NCBI RefSeq assembly: GCF_026242055.1
Contig: NZ_JAPJDL010000028.1
Coordinates: 58,431-122,430 of the forward strand
Direction: 5' to 3'
DNA length: 64,000 bases
Source of the DNA: Lentzea sp. NEAU-D7
GTDB taxonomy: Bacteria > Actinomycetota > Actinomycetes > Mycobacteriales > Pseudonocardiaceae
In this document: positions 1-7,963 of the stretch, piece by piece
Numbering within the stretch: position 1 is the first letter of the stretch
Layout of the letters: each line of letters starts with the position of its first letter
Made by a program: the position numbers and the translations under genes
The notes under the pieces: generated by a model
What the model was told of the DNA's origin: nothing
The model's input: only the letters and a program-made list of their open reading frames with translations
Databases searched by the model: none

Positions 1-1851
1 CCTAGTGGCGCGCAGGGCGTGGTAGAGCGAACCGTCTCCGGTCCGGCCCAGCGCCTCAAAAGCGTGCTCGAGCAGCACTTCCACCGTGGCCCGGCGCAGG
101 TTGTTGTGCTCGAGGAAGCTGACGCAGAAGGTGAGGACCTCGACTTCATCACTGGCCATCGCCAACAACAGCCGGACACAGGCGTCACCACCGTCCGCAC
201 GATTCACGTCGTACATCTGCAACGCGATCCGAGGCACTACGAAGCTCTTGCCAGACGTGACCATCGGAAGCAGGACTCTGACGATCTCATCGGCGGTGTC
301 GCAGGTGCGCAACACATAACACGCCGTGTAGTACTCCATGAAGGTGCGGTGTGTGAAGCCGAACCGCCGTTCGCCGTCGAGCGAAGTGTCGACCTGCGTG
401 AGCACCCATGCCCGCTCGGCGCAGTAGTCCAGGAACTCGCGTGCTTTCTGGTGGTAGGACTGCGAATCCTCTTCCTCGCGTTCGCTCAGGTGTGCGACCA
501 CCAGTCGTTCCAGCGTCGTCTCCCCCTCGTCTCCCTGACCGCCGAGGGTGAAGAAGAAGTGTTGCGCCAGCTCCTGTACCAAGAACTTCGCCAGCTTGAC
601 CGACCGGATCACCGATGGCACCTGACTCACGGCGTCCCACCGCACCAGCATCAGCTCAGAACACTCCCGGTAGACGTCAGCAGTGTTCTCCGGGATGTAA
701 CCCTCGCTCTGGTAGAGCATGCACAGCAGCGAAAGCATCAGCGGGTTCGACCGCAGGTCGGCCAAGTGCTCGCTGTCCCGCAAGAACGCCTCCACCCTGC
801 TTTCCGCGTACACGAGGGCGAACCAGGTGCGCACGTAGCGCATAACCTGATCGGCGTCGAAGTCAGGCAGCCAGTACACGGGGAACGACGTGCTGTCGAG
901 CTTCGCGACCGGGTAGCTCTCCTGCCGACAGGTCACCACGATGCGTGCCAGCGGGAAGCGCGCGGCGAACGCCTCGATCGCCGCCACCGCCGATCGCCGC
1001 GCCTGGATGTCACCGACCTCGTCCAGCCCGTCGAACACGACCACCGCCTCACCGGCGTCGAGCAGGTCAGCGACGTGCTGGACGTCCACGGGACGCTGGA
1101 CGAGCGGACGCAGTTCCTCGGCGATGATCGTGACGAAGTCGTTCGACAGCTTCTGATGCTGCTTCAGCTGAACCAGCAACGGGACCAGCAGCGTCCGGTG
1201 GAGGAGACGCCGCATGAACGTGCTCTTTCCGGCACCGGGATTTCCCACCAGCACGAACCGGCGGTCATCCACTTCGTCCTCGGCGATCGGGGCGTCGTCC
1301 AGACGGAGCTTGCGCGGCACGTAGATCCGGTCGACCGGAAAGCGGAAGTCCGCCTTCGAATGCGGCATGACCATGCGGTCGTAGGCACGCGCCATGGCCG
1401 CGCGGATCACCCCGCCGGTGGCCCGCGCCGTCGCCAGCCTGCCGACATCGGCGGCAAGACCGAGGCGCTCCGCGATCGGCCGGTCCGGGCCGGTCACCTT
1501 GATCCGGATTCGGTCACGGGAGTTTACAGTGCGGTATGGCGCGTTCTGCTCGATCGCGGCCCACAGGGACGACGCGAATTCCGCAGACTCCGTTGTTTCG
1601 CGTCGCACGGCCCGCTGGAACTCGCGCCGGAACGCCTCAGCCAGTTCTCCCCGGTCAACCTTCTGGTGGAACCTGCCCTCCTCGGTGTAATCGAGTTGGC
1701 ACAGCAACTCCAGCAGCGAAGCGCAGTCGTGCCCGCGCAGGTAGTCCACAATGCGCCGCCGCACGAGTGCGGACATAGGTGCAGGCGAGTCGCTCACCCA
1801 CCGCACGGCGGTCTCAGCCAATTCCGCAACGACGGTCGCGATCGCTGTCAC
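1..1851 (-). CDS. NACHT-domain NTPase (3' end beyond window)
   Basis: STAND-class NTPase, read on the minus strand and still open at the left edge (617 codons visible). Residues 1-190 are a helical N-terminal region with no effector domain I can name. A Walker A GNPGAGKST lies at about 203-211, and a NACHT-type Walker B VVVFDGLDEV at about 270-279. A VTCRQESY sensor-like motif follows near 305, then a winged-helix-like helical part. The C-terminal sensor (often LRR, TPR or similar) is outside the window. The GTG at 1851 is the first plausible start after the stop of the upstream ligD-like gene, 31 nt away; an AGGAG overlapping the ligD stop is too far for a classic ribosome site, so the start is uncertain. 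Bacterial NACHT proteins are known in signalling and phage defence; the role here is inference. Confidence 0.8.
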   Translation of the reverse strand, partial: MTAIATVVAELAETAVRWVSDSPAPMSALVRRRIVDYLRGHDCASLLELLCQLDYTEEGRFHQKVDRGELAEAFRREFQRAVRRETTESAEFASSLWAAIEQNAPYRTVNSRDRIRIKVTGPDRPIAERLGLAADVGRLATARATGGVIRAAMARAYDRMVMPHSKADFRFPVDRIYVPRKLRLDDAPIAEDEVDDRRFVLVGNPGAGKSTFMRRLLHRTLLVPLLVQLKQHQKLSNDFVTIIAEELRPLVQRPVDVQHVADLLDAGEAVVVFDGLDEVGDIQARRSAVAAIEAFAARFPLARIVVTCRQESYPVAKLDSTSFPVYWLPDFDADQVMRYVRTWFALVYAESRVEAFLRDSEHLADLRSNPLMLSLLCMLYQSEGYIPENTADVYRECSELMLVRWDAVSQVPSVIRSVKLAKFLVQELAQHFFFTLGGQGDEGETTLERLVVAHLSEREEEDSQSYHQKAREFLDYCAERAWVLTQVDTSLDGERRFGFTHRTFMEYYTACYVLRTCDTADEIVRVLLPMVTSGKSFVVPRIALQMYDVNRADGGDACVRLLLAMASDEVEVLTFCVSFLEHNNLRRATVEVLLEHAFEALGRTGDGSLYHALRATR

Positions 1852-1882
1852 ACGGAGAAGATCGGCGCCGAATGATCGGCTG

Positions 1883-2884
1883 TTACTCCTGCTTGCGGGC
1901 GCGGGAGGGCTGCACCCGCATCGGCTCGCCCGGCATCTTCGGGTAGTCGGGCGGGTACGGCATCTCGCCGCGCGGATCGGCCGCGTACCACTCCAGCAGC
2001 GTCTCGATCCCGAACGCCTCGGAGTCCAGCCCGGCGTGCGGATCGCCGCGCTCCTCCAGGTACTTCGGCACGGTCAGCACGTCGAAGTCGTCAGGGTCCA
2101 CAGTGGACAGCTCGTCCCACAGCACCGGGGTCGACACGGTCGCGCGCGCGGTCCCCCGGACGGACCAGGCCGAGGCGATCGTGCGGTCGCGAGCCGCCTG
2201 GTTGAAGTCGATTAACACGCGCTCGCCGCGTTCTTCCTTCCACCAGGCCGAAGTGGCGAGGGAGGGCGCGCGCTTCTCCACCTCGCGGGCCAGGGCGATC
2301 ACGGCGTGCCGGACGTCGATGAAGTCCCACTCCGGGCGGATCCGCACCGCGACGTGGATGCCGCGGCCACCGGACGTCTTCGGGTAGCCCACCAGGCCCG
2401 CGTCGGCCAGCACCTCGCGCAGCACCAGGGCGACGCGGGCGGCGTCGGAGAAGTCGGTGCCCGGTTGCGGGTCCAGGTCGACGCGCAGCTCGTCCGGGTG
2501 GTCGACGTCGGCGCGGCGGACCGGCCACGGGTGGAAGTCGAACGTGCCGAGGTTCGCGGCCCAGACGATCACCGCCTCGGAGGTCGGGCAGATCTCGTCG
2601 GCGGGGCGGCCGGACGGGAACTTCACCCGCACGGTCTCGACGTAGTCGGGAGCGCCCTTGGGCACGCGCTTCTGGTAGAACGCCTCGCCCTCGACGCCGT
2701 CCACGTAGCGCTTCAGCACGACGGGGCGGTCTCGCAGCACGGTCAGCAGGGCCGGCGCCACCGTGCGGTAGTACTCGACCACCTGCCGCTTGGTGATGCC
2801 CCGCGCGGGGAAGTACGGCTTGTCCGGGTTGGACACCCGCACCAGCTGGTCACCGACCTCGAGCTCGATCGCCTTGGAAGCCAC
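1883..2884 (-). CDS. ligD: LigD-type NHEJ polymerase (primase-polymerase domain, stand-alone)
   Basis: 333 aa, matching the stand-alone polymerase domain of actinobacterial LigD, an archaeo-eukaryotic primase-like polymerase. In this family it fills gaps with preferentially ribonucleotides during Ku-dependent non-homologous end joining. Visible motifs are the metal-binding DLD at about 136-138 (in VDLDPQPG), the SGGRGIHV nucleotide-binding motif at 171-178 and a third acidic residue in VLIDFNQ near 230. The C-terminal proline/basic tail is typical. No ligase or nuclease domain is fused and no Ku gene is in the window. It is followed after 31 nt by the NACHT gene in the same direction, so the two may be co-transcribed. 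Confidence 0.92.
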   Translation of the reverse strand: MASKAIELEVGDQLVRVSNPDKPYFPARGITKRQVVEYYRTVAPALLTVLRDRPVVLKRYVDGVEGEAFYQKRVPKGAPDYVETVRVKFPSGRPADEICPTSEAVIVWAANLGTFDFHPWPVRRADVDHPDELRVDLDPQPGTDFSDAARVALVLREVLADAGLVGYPKTSGGRGIHVAVRIRPEWDFIDVRHAVIALAREVEKRAPSLATSAWWKEERGERVLIDFNQAARDRTIASAWSVRGTARATVSTPVLWDELSTVDPDDFDVLTVPKYLEERGDPHAGLDSEAFGIETLLEWYAADPRGEMPYPPDYPKMPGEPMRVQPSRARKQE

Positions 2885-2893
2885 GGCAGAACA

Positions 2894-3493
2894 CTAAAGG
2901 CCGCGCACGAACGCCGCGAGCGCCAGCTCGAAGCTGTCCCGGTCCAGCTCGCGGGCGACGCCCGGCAGCAGGTGGGCGCGGTCGAGGTGCGGGTAGCGGT
3001 CGGTGTAGTCGGCGGGATCGGACGAGAACCCGCTGGAGAACGAGCTCAGGGCCGAGCCGAACACGATGTACATCAGGCCCGCGGCGATCATCGTGGCCTC
3101 GCGCCGCGACCAGCCGGCGTCGACCAGGGCGCCGTGCAGCAGGTCGAGGCGCTGAAGCGACTCCTCACGGCCGGCCGGGCCGTACGCCAGGAACGGGACG
3201 ATGTTCGGGTGCGACGACAACGCCGCACGGTACGAGCGCGCGCACCTGATCAGGCCCTCGCGCCAGTCGACCTCGAAGCCCGAGACGTCGACGGTCGACA
3301 GGACCGACGAGGCGATGTCGTTCAGCAGCTGGTCCTTGGTGCGGACGTGCCCGTACAGCGACGCGGCCTGCACTCCCAGCTCCGCGGCGAGCTTGCGCAT
3401 GGACAGGCCGTCGAGGCCGTCTCGATCGATGATGGCCAGAGCGGCCGACCGGATGCGGTCGGAGCTCAGAAGGGGCGTGCTCGGCCGGGGCAT
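2894..3493 (-). CDS. TetR-family repressor with TetR C-terminal ligand domain
   Basis: 199 aa. The N-terminal helix-turn-helix (about residues 10-57, containing LSMRKLAAELGVQAASLYGH) is followed by an all-helical ligand/dimer domain resembling the TetR_C type rather than the TetR_N-only fatty-acid type. It is divergent from two acyl-CoA dehydrogenase genes, and an imperfect palindrome sits in the 40-bp gap, so it most likely represses itself and the acyl-CoA dehydrogenase operon. It ends 9 nt before the start of the ligD-like gene, so those genes could be read from the same transcript. The inducer is unknown; an acyl-CoA is the obvious guess from context. Confidence 0.88.
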   Translation of the reverse strand: MPRPSTPLLSSDRIRSAALAIIDRDGLDGLSMRKLAAELGVQAASLYGHVRTKDQLLNDIASSVLSTVDVSGFEVDWREGLIRCARSYRAALSSHPNIVPFLAYGPAGREESLQRLDLLHGALVDAGWSRREATMIAAGLMYIVFGSALSSFSSGFSSDPADYTDRYPHLDRAHLLPGVARELDRDSFELALAAFVRGL

Positions 3494-3499
3494 GTGAGT

Positions 3500-3520
3500 T
3501 AACCTAACACTGTTCGGTTA
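3500..3520. promoter_or_regulatory. Palindromic operator between tetR and acyl-CoA dehydrogenase
   Basis: Inverted repeat AACCTAACA-C-TGTTCGGTT with 8 of 9 positions matching, extended by an outer T/A pair. It sits between the divergent start codons at 3493 and 3534 and ends four bases before the GGGAGGG ribosome site of the dehydrogenase. Size and position fit a TetR-dimer operator; the binding partner is inferred from adjacency. Confidence 0.6.
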
Positions 3521-3533
3521 GTCGGGAGGGTTC

Positions 3534-4679
3534 GTGGATCTAACGCTTTCGGACGAACACCGGCAGCTCAGGGAGCTGGCCCGGCGGTTCACCGACGAAC
3601 GCATCGTCCCCCATGCCACGCGCTGGGACCGCGACGAGGCGATCGACAGGGACCTGGTGCCGGCGCTCGGCGAGGTCGGGTTCCTCGGGCTCGGCATCGA
3701 CGAGCGCCACGGCGGGTCCGGTGGCGACAACCTCGCCTACTGCCTGGTCCTCGAGGAGATCGCCCGCGGCGACAGCGCGGTCCGGGGCATCATCTCCGTC
3801 TCGCTCGGCCTGGTCGCGAAGTCGATCGCCCGGCACGGCACCGAGGAGCAGAAGCAGCGCTGGCTGCCCGGCCTCACCGCGGGCACCCTGGTGGGCTGCT
3901 TCGCGCTCACCGAGCCCGGCACCGGCAGCGACGCGGGCAGCCTCGTCACCAAGGCCACCAGGACGGACGACGGCTACCGGATCAACGGCCGCAAGGTCTT
4001 CATCACCAACGGCACGTGGGCCGATGTCGCGCTCGTGTTCGCCCGCACCGGCGGGCCGGGCCCGAAGGGCATCAGCGCCTTCCTCGTCCCCACGGACTCG
4101 CCGGGCTTCACGGCCACCGAGATCAAGGGCAAGCTCGGCATGCGCGGCCAGGCCACCGCCGAGATCACCCTCGACGACGTCGAGGTGCCGCAGGACGCCC
4201 TGCTCAGCACCGAGGGCTTCAAGCTCGCGATGGGCTCGCTCGACAAGGGCCGCATGTCCGTCGCGGCGGGCTGCGTAGGCGCCGCACGGGGCGCGCTCGA
4301 AGCCGCGCTGGAGTACGCCAAGCAGCGCGAGCAGTTCGGCAGGCCCATCGCGGGCTTCCAGCTCGTCCAGGAGCTCCTCGCGGACATGGCCGTGGAGACC
4401 GACGCCGCGAGGCTCCTGACCTGGCGCGTCGCCGACCTGGCCGACCGCGGCCTGCCGTTCCGCACCGAGGCGAGCATGGCCAAGCTCTTCGCGAGCGAGG
4501 CGGCGGTCAAGGTCGCCAACAACGCCATCCAGGTCTTCGGCGGCTACGGCTACATCGACGAGTACCCGGTGGGCAAGTACCTGCGGGACGCCCGTGTCAC
4601 CACCCTCTACGAGGGCACCAGCCAGATCCAGAAACTGCTCATCGGTCGCGCGCTGACGGGCATCAACGCGTTCGCCTGA
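3534..4679 (+). CDS. Acyl-CoA dehydrogenase
   Basis: 381 aa FAD-dependent acyl-CoA dehydrogenase, catalysing alpha,beta-dehydrogenation of an acyl-CoA thioester. Order is N-terminal helical domain, beta-barrel middle domain starting at the ALTEPGTGSDAG signature (about 123-134), then C-terminal helical domain with REQFGRPIAGFQ and FGGYGYIDEYP. YEGTSQIQ near residue 360 carries the catalytic glutamate in the position used by short/medium-chain enzymes. GTG start at 3534, preceded by GGGAGGG at a good distance; no better ATG. First gene of a three-gene run (spacing 10 and 15 nt) under the divergent TetR protein. The substrate (straight, branched or aromatic acyl-CoA) cannot be decided here. Confidence 0.93.
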   Translation: MDLTLSDEHRQLRELARRFTDERIVPHATRWDRDEAIDRDLVPALGEVGFLGLGIDERHGGSGGDNLAYCLVLEEIARGDSAVRGIISVSLGLVAKSIARHGTEEQKQRWLPGLTAGTLVGCFALTEPGTGSDAGSLVTKATRTDDGYRINGRKVFITNGTWADVALVFARTGGPGPKGISAFLVPTDSPGFTATEIKGKLGMRGQATAEITLDDVEVPQDALLSTEGFKLAMGSLDKGRMSVAAGCVGAARGALEAALEYAKQREQFGRPIAGFQLVQELLADMAVETDAARLLTWRVADLADRGLPFRTEASMAKLFASEAAVKVANNAIQVFGGYGYIDEYPVGKYLRDARVTTLYEGTSQIQKLLIGRALTGINAFA

Positions 4680-4689
4680 AAGGAAAGAA

Positions 4690-5859
4690 ATGGACTTCAC
4701 GCTCGACGAGGAGCAGAAGGAGATCCGCGACTGGGTGCGGACCTTCGTGCGCAAGGAGATCATCCCGCTGGAGCCCGAGGTGCTGCGGCGCGAACGCGCG
4801 GGCCAGCCGGGCCTCGCGCGGGACGAGCTCAAGGAGCTGCAGGACAAGGCCAAGCAGGCCGGGTTCTTCGGTGTCCTCACGCCGCAGGAGTTCGGTGGCA
4901 TGGGCCTCGGCGCCGTGATGACCGCGCTCCTCGAGGCCGAGCTGGGCCGCAGCTTCGTCCCGTTCCGCTTCGGCGGCTACGCGGACAACATCCTGTTCCA
5001 CGGCAACGAGGAGCAGAAGCAGCGCTACCTGCTGCCGACGATCTCCGGCGAACGCGTGTCGTGCTTCGCGATCACCGAGCCCGGCGCCGGCAGTGACGCC
5101 AAGGCCATCCGCACCTCCGCAGTCAAGGACGGCGGCGAGTGGGTGATCAACGGCGAGAAGACCTTCATCACCCAGGGCAACGAGGCCGACTTCGTCATGG
5201 TGTTCGCCGTGACGGACAAGGAGAAGGGCGCCGACGGCGGCGTCACGTGCTTCCTCGTCGACCGCGACATGGGCTGGAAGTCCGAGCCCATCCCGACCAT
5301 GGGCCAGTGGGGCCCGGCCGCGCTCGTGTTCGACAACGTCCGCGTGCCGGAGGAGAACGTCCTCGGTGAGGTCGGCAAGGGCTTCCACCTCGCGATGCAG
5401 TGGATCGGCCAAGGCCGCTACCTGCTGCCCGCCCGCGCGCTCGGCAGCGTCGAGCGGCTGGTCGAGATGGCGATCGAGCAGGCAAAGAACCGCGTCACGT
5501 TCGGCCAGCCCATCGCCGAGTACCAGGCCATCCAGTGGATGATCGCCGACTCCGCGGTGGAGATCGAGGCACTGCGCTGGCTCGTGCTGCACGCCGCGTG
5601 GCTCGTCGACCAGAAGCAGGACTCGCGGCAGGCGCAGTCGATCGCCAAGCTCTACGGCGGCATCAAGGCCAACGAGATCGTCGACCGCGTGCTGCAGATC
5701 CACGGCGGCATGGGCTACACCCGCGAGCTGCCGATCGAGCGCTGGTACCGCGAGCTGCGGCTGCTGCGCATCTACGAGGGCACCGACGAGATCCAGCGCC
5801 GCACGATCGCCCGCAACCTCCTCAAGGGCCACGCGAACATCCGCGGCACGCTCGGCTAG
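4690..5859 (+). CDS. Acyl-CoA dehydrogenase (second, non-identical paralogue)
   Basis: 389 aa. Same three-domain fold as the preceding enzyme: FAITEPGAGSDAK signature near 118-130, NGEKTFITQG flavin-side loop, RVTFGQPIAEYQ and HGGMGYTRELP in the C-terminal domain, and YEGTDEIQRR with the catalytic glutamate near 369. It begins 10 nt after its neighbour with the ribosome site AAGGAAAG. Its N-terminus is longer and more charged (REIRDWVRTFVRKE-type), so the two enzymes probably have different substrates or form a heteromer. Heteromeric acyl-CoA dehydrogenases encoded by adjacent genes are known in sterol-degrading actinobacteria, but nothing here is diagnostic for sterols. Confidence 0.93.
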   Translation: MDFTLDEEQKEIRDWVRTFVRKEIIPLEPEVLRRERAGQPGLARDELKELQDKAKQAGFFGVLTPQEFGGMGLGAVMTALLEAELGRSFVPFRFGGYADNILFHGNEEQKQRYLLPTISGERVSCFAITEPGAGSDAKAIRTSAVKDGGEWVINGEKTFITQGNEADFVMVFAVTDKEKGADGGVTCFLVDRDMGWKSEPIPTMGQWGPAALVFDNVRVPEENVLGEVGKGFHLAMQWIGQGRYLLPARALGSVERLVEMAIEQAKNRVTFGQPIAEYQAIQWMIADSAVEIEALRWLVLHAAWLVDQKQDSRQAQSIAKLYGGIKANEIVDRVLQIHGGMGYTRELPIERWYRELRLLRIYEGTDEIQRRTIARNLLKGHANIRGTLG

Positions 5860-5874
5860 CCCTATCGTGGACTG

Positions 5875-6597
5875 GTGCTCAGCCACCGCATCCTCGGCGT
5901 CGTCGAACGACAGGTCCGCACCTGGTCGGCCGGCGACGCCGAGGTGTACGCGGCGGCGGTCGGCGGCCACTCCCCCGCGTTCGCCATCCCGTTGCTGCAG
6001 CACGGCGGCCCGCAGCTCGGCCTGACCGGCGCCGACATGACCCAGGTCCTGCACGCCGAGCAGTCGTTGTGGCTGCACGGCGAGCTCCCGGCGCACGGTT
6101 CCACGGTCGTCACCAAGACCGTCACCGACATCTACGACAAGGGATCCGGCGCTCTCGTCGTCAGCACGTGGGAGTCGGAGTACGCGACAACGCGCTCGTC
6201 GTGCTTCGTCAAGGGCGAAGGCGGTTTCGGCGGCGAACGGGGTGAGACGCGCCCGTTCGCCGTTCCGGAGACGGCTCCCGAGGTCGAGTTCTTCCAGACG
6301 ACGGAAGACCAGGCGCTGCGGTACCGCGAGACCGGCGACGAGAACCCGATGCACCACGATGCCGGGTTCGCCCGCCTGGCCGGGTTCGCGGCTCCCATCC
6401 TGCACGGCCTGTGCACGCTCGGGATCACCGTGCGGGGCCTGGACTTCACCGAGCTGCACGCCCGGTTCACCGCACCCGTGACGCCCGGTGACGAGCTGCG
6501 GATCGAGCGCTGGCCGACCGGCGAGTTCCGCACGTTCGCGAACGACCGGCAGGTTCTGCTCGGATCGGTTCGGTTTTCCGAAGTGGACGGCCGCTGA
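5875..6597 (+). CDS. MaoC-like double hot-dog hydratase/dehydratase
   Basis: 240 aa. The N-terminal half is a degenerate hot-dog domain and the C-terminal half an active-looking one: RYRETGDENPMHHDAGFA at about 150-167 followed by GFAAPILHGLCTLG is the (R)-hydratase motif with its Asp/His catalytic pair. The family hydrates 2-enoyl-CoA to 3-hydroxyacyl-CoA, the step after acyl-CoA dehydrogenation, which fits its place as third gene behind two dehydrogenases. GTG start at 5875, 15 nt after the previous stop. It probably acts in the same fatty-acid or side-chain degradation route. Confidence 0.88.
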   Translation: MLSHRILGVVERQVRTWSAGDAEVYAAAVGGHSPAFAIPLLQHGGPQLGLTGADMTQVLHAEQSLWLHGELPAHGSTVVTKTVTDIYDKGSGALVVSTWESEYATTRSSCFVKGEGGFGGERGETRPFAVPETAPEVEFFQTTEDQALRYRETGDENPMHHDAGFARLAGFAAPILHGLCTLGITVRGLDFTELHARFTAPVTPGDELRIERWPTGEFRTFANDRQVLLGSVRFSEVDGR

Positions 6598-6616
6598 AAG
6601 TTCGCACGATCGTCAC

Positions 6617-7177
6617 ATGAGTGGTGCCCTGGCAACCGTGGACTCCGGAATCGAACCTGTGCGCGTGGCGGTGGAGTCCCGTGACCTGATCAGCGCGGCC
6701 GGCGTGACGCACCTGTTGAAGAACTCACCGCGCGTGCGGGTGGTGCAGGACCGCTTGGACGCGCACGTGCTGCTGGCCCTGGTGAACGAGCTGTGCGCGC
6801 AGCAGGCCGCACGGCTGAGGGCCTGCGGTGCTCCCAAGATCGTGGTGATCGCGGCACGGGTGCACGACCTCACCCCGTCGATCGCGGCCCAGGCGGGGCT
6901 GGCGGTTCCGTTGCGGCGGGCGGACGTCAACGCCGAACGCCTGACCAGGCTGCTCGTCGGCGGCCAGCCGGTGCAGGACCGCTCGCCGGTGCTGAACGAC
7001 CGGGACCTGCAGCTGCTGAAGCTGCTGGCCGACGGCGCGACGATCGCGGAGGTCGCCGCCCGGCTGTTCTGTTCGGAGCGGACGGTCAAGTACGCGCTGC
7101 ACCAGTTGCTGGAACGGTTCGGGCTGCGCAACCGGGTGCACGCGGTGGCGTGGGCACTGCGTTCCGGTTTGCTCTGA
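6617..7177 (+). CDS. LuxR/NarL-type transcription factor with degenerate receiver
   Basis: 186 aa from the ATG at 6617 (the frame is open further upstream, but that part overlaps the hydratase gene and looks non-coding). The C-terminal 65 residues are a GerE/LuxR helix-turn-helix (NDRDLQLLKLLADGATIAEVAA ... SERTVKYALHQLLERFGLRNR, here given in two parts). The N-terminal ~110 residues have the length and strand/helix rhythm of a receiver domain, but I do not see the acidic pocket or a phosphorylatable aspartate in context, so it is probably an atypical, phosphorylation-independent regulator. Stand-alone, 146 nt before a membrane protein gene. Confidence 0.82.
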   Translation: MSGALATVDSGIEPVRVAVESRDLISAAGVTHLLKNSPRVRVVQDRLDAHVLLALVNELCAQQAARLRACGAPKIVVIAARVHDLTPSIAAQAGLAVPLRRADVNAERLTRLLVGGQPVQDRSPVLNDRDLQLLKLLADGATIAEVAARLFCSERTVKYALHQLLERFGLRNRVHAVAWALRSGLL

Positions 7178-7323
7178 CAGCTCCGCGACTCCTGTTGAGA
7201 CGCAACGGATCGGACAGCCGCAGGCGGCCTATAACCTCTGCCGGGATCGCTCCCGCGGAATGACCGTCGTCATCCGGACGAGGTGGGCGACGACCGCCCC
7301 TGCCGTTCCGACGAAGGAAAGTC

Positions 7324-7947
7324 ATGCGCTTCAGCCCGTCCGTCGTGCTGTCCCGGATCCTCGAGGGCACGCTCGCCCTGCTCGGCGTCCCCATCTTCTT
7401 CGCGGAGGTGAACGACACCACGTGGATCGCGTTGTGGGACCTCATCGCCATCATCTACCTCACGATCCGCGTCGTCCGCCTCAGTCGCAGCAAACGGGCG
7501 GGCGACGACAAGGGCGCGTGGGTCAAGAGCGCGCTGGGCCGCCGCAGCGGCACCCTGTTCACCCTGTTCACCAGCCTCGTCGGGATCACGGCCGGCCTGA
7601 CCATCGTGCTCATCGAGGAAGGCACCCAGGCGGCGGTGGTCGCCAAGGCCATGGGTGTGCTCGCCGTGCTGCTGGCGTGGGCGATCCTGCACTTCGGCTA
7701 CGCCGACCGCTACGCGCAGGCCTACTACAGCGCCCTGCCCGAGAAGCTGCTGGTGTTCCCCGGCACCGAGCACCCGACGTACATCGACTTCACGTACTTC
7801 TCGTTCACCGTCGGCACCACGTTCGCGGTCTCCGACGTCGACTCGCACACCTCCGCGATGCGGCTGCGCGTCCTCGCGCACGGCGTGCTCTCGTTCATCT
7901 ACAACACCGCGATGCTCGGCATCGCCATCGGCGTGATCAGCGGCTGA
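7324..7947 (+). CDS. DUF1345 integral membrane protein
   Basis: 207 aa with four to five hydrophobic segments (about 14-28, 33-50, 80-97, 105-122 and 185-205). The region HFGYADRYAQAYY ... IDFTYFSFTVGTTFAVSDVD, followed by LAHGVLSFIYNTAMLGIAIG, is the hallmark of the DUF1345 family. No function is established for that family. The TFAVSD stretch resembles a pore-like loop, but I would not call it a channel. ATG at 7324 with GAAGGAAAG upstream. The preceding intergenic region has a TATAAC box at 7230-7235 that could be a -10. Confidence 0.88.
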   Translation: MRFSPSVVLSRILEGTLALLGVPIFFAEVNDTTWIALWDLIAIIYLTIRVVRLSRSKRAGDDKGAWVKSALGRRSGTLFTLFTSLVGITAGLTIVLIEEGTQAAVVAKAMGVLAVLLAWAILHFGYADRYAQAYYSALPEKLLVFPGTEHPTYIDFTYFSFTVGTTFAVSDVDSHTSAMRLRVLAHGVLSFIYNTAMLGIAIGVISG

Positions 7948-7963
7948 CCACGCCGAGTGGCCG

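Noticed and set aside
19..1875. A 618-codon open frame on the plus strand opposite the NACHT gene
   Set aside because: Its product is rich in Arg/His/Gln and shows no domain, while the minus strand has clear Walker motifs; it is a GC-driven antisense frame.
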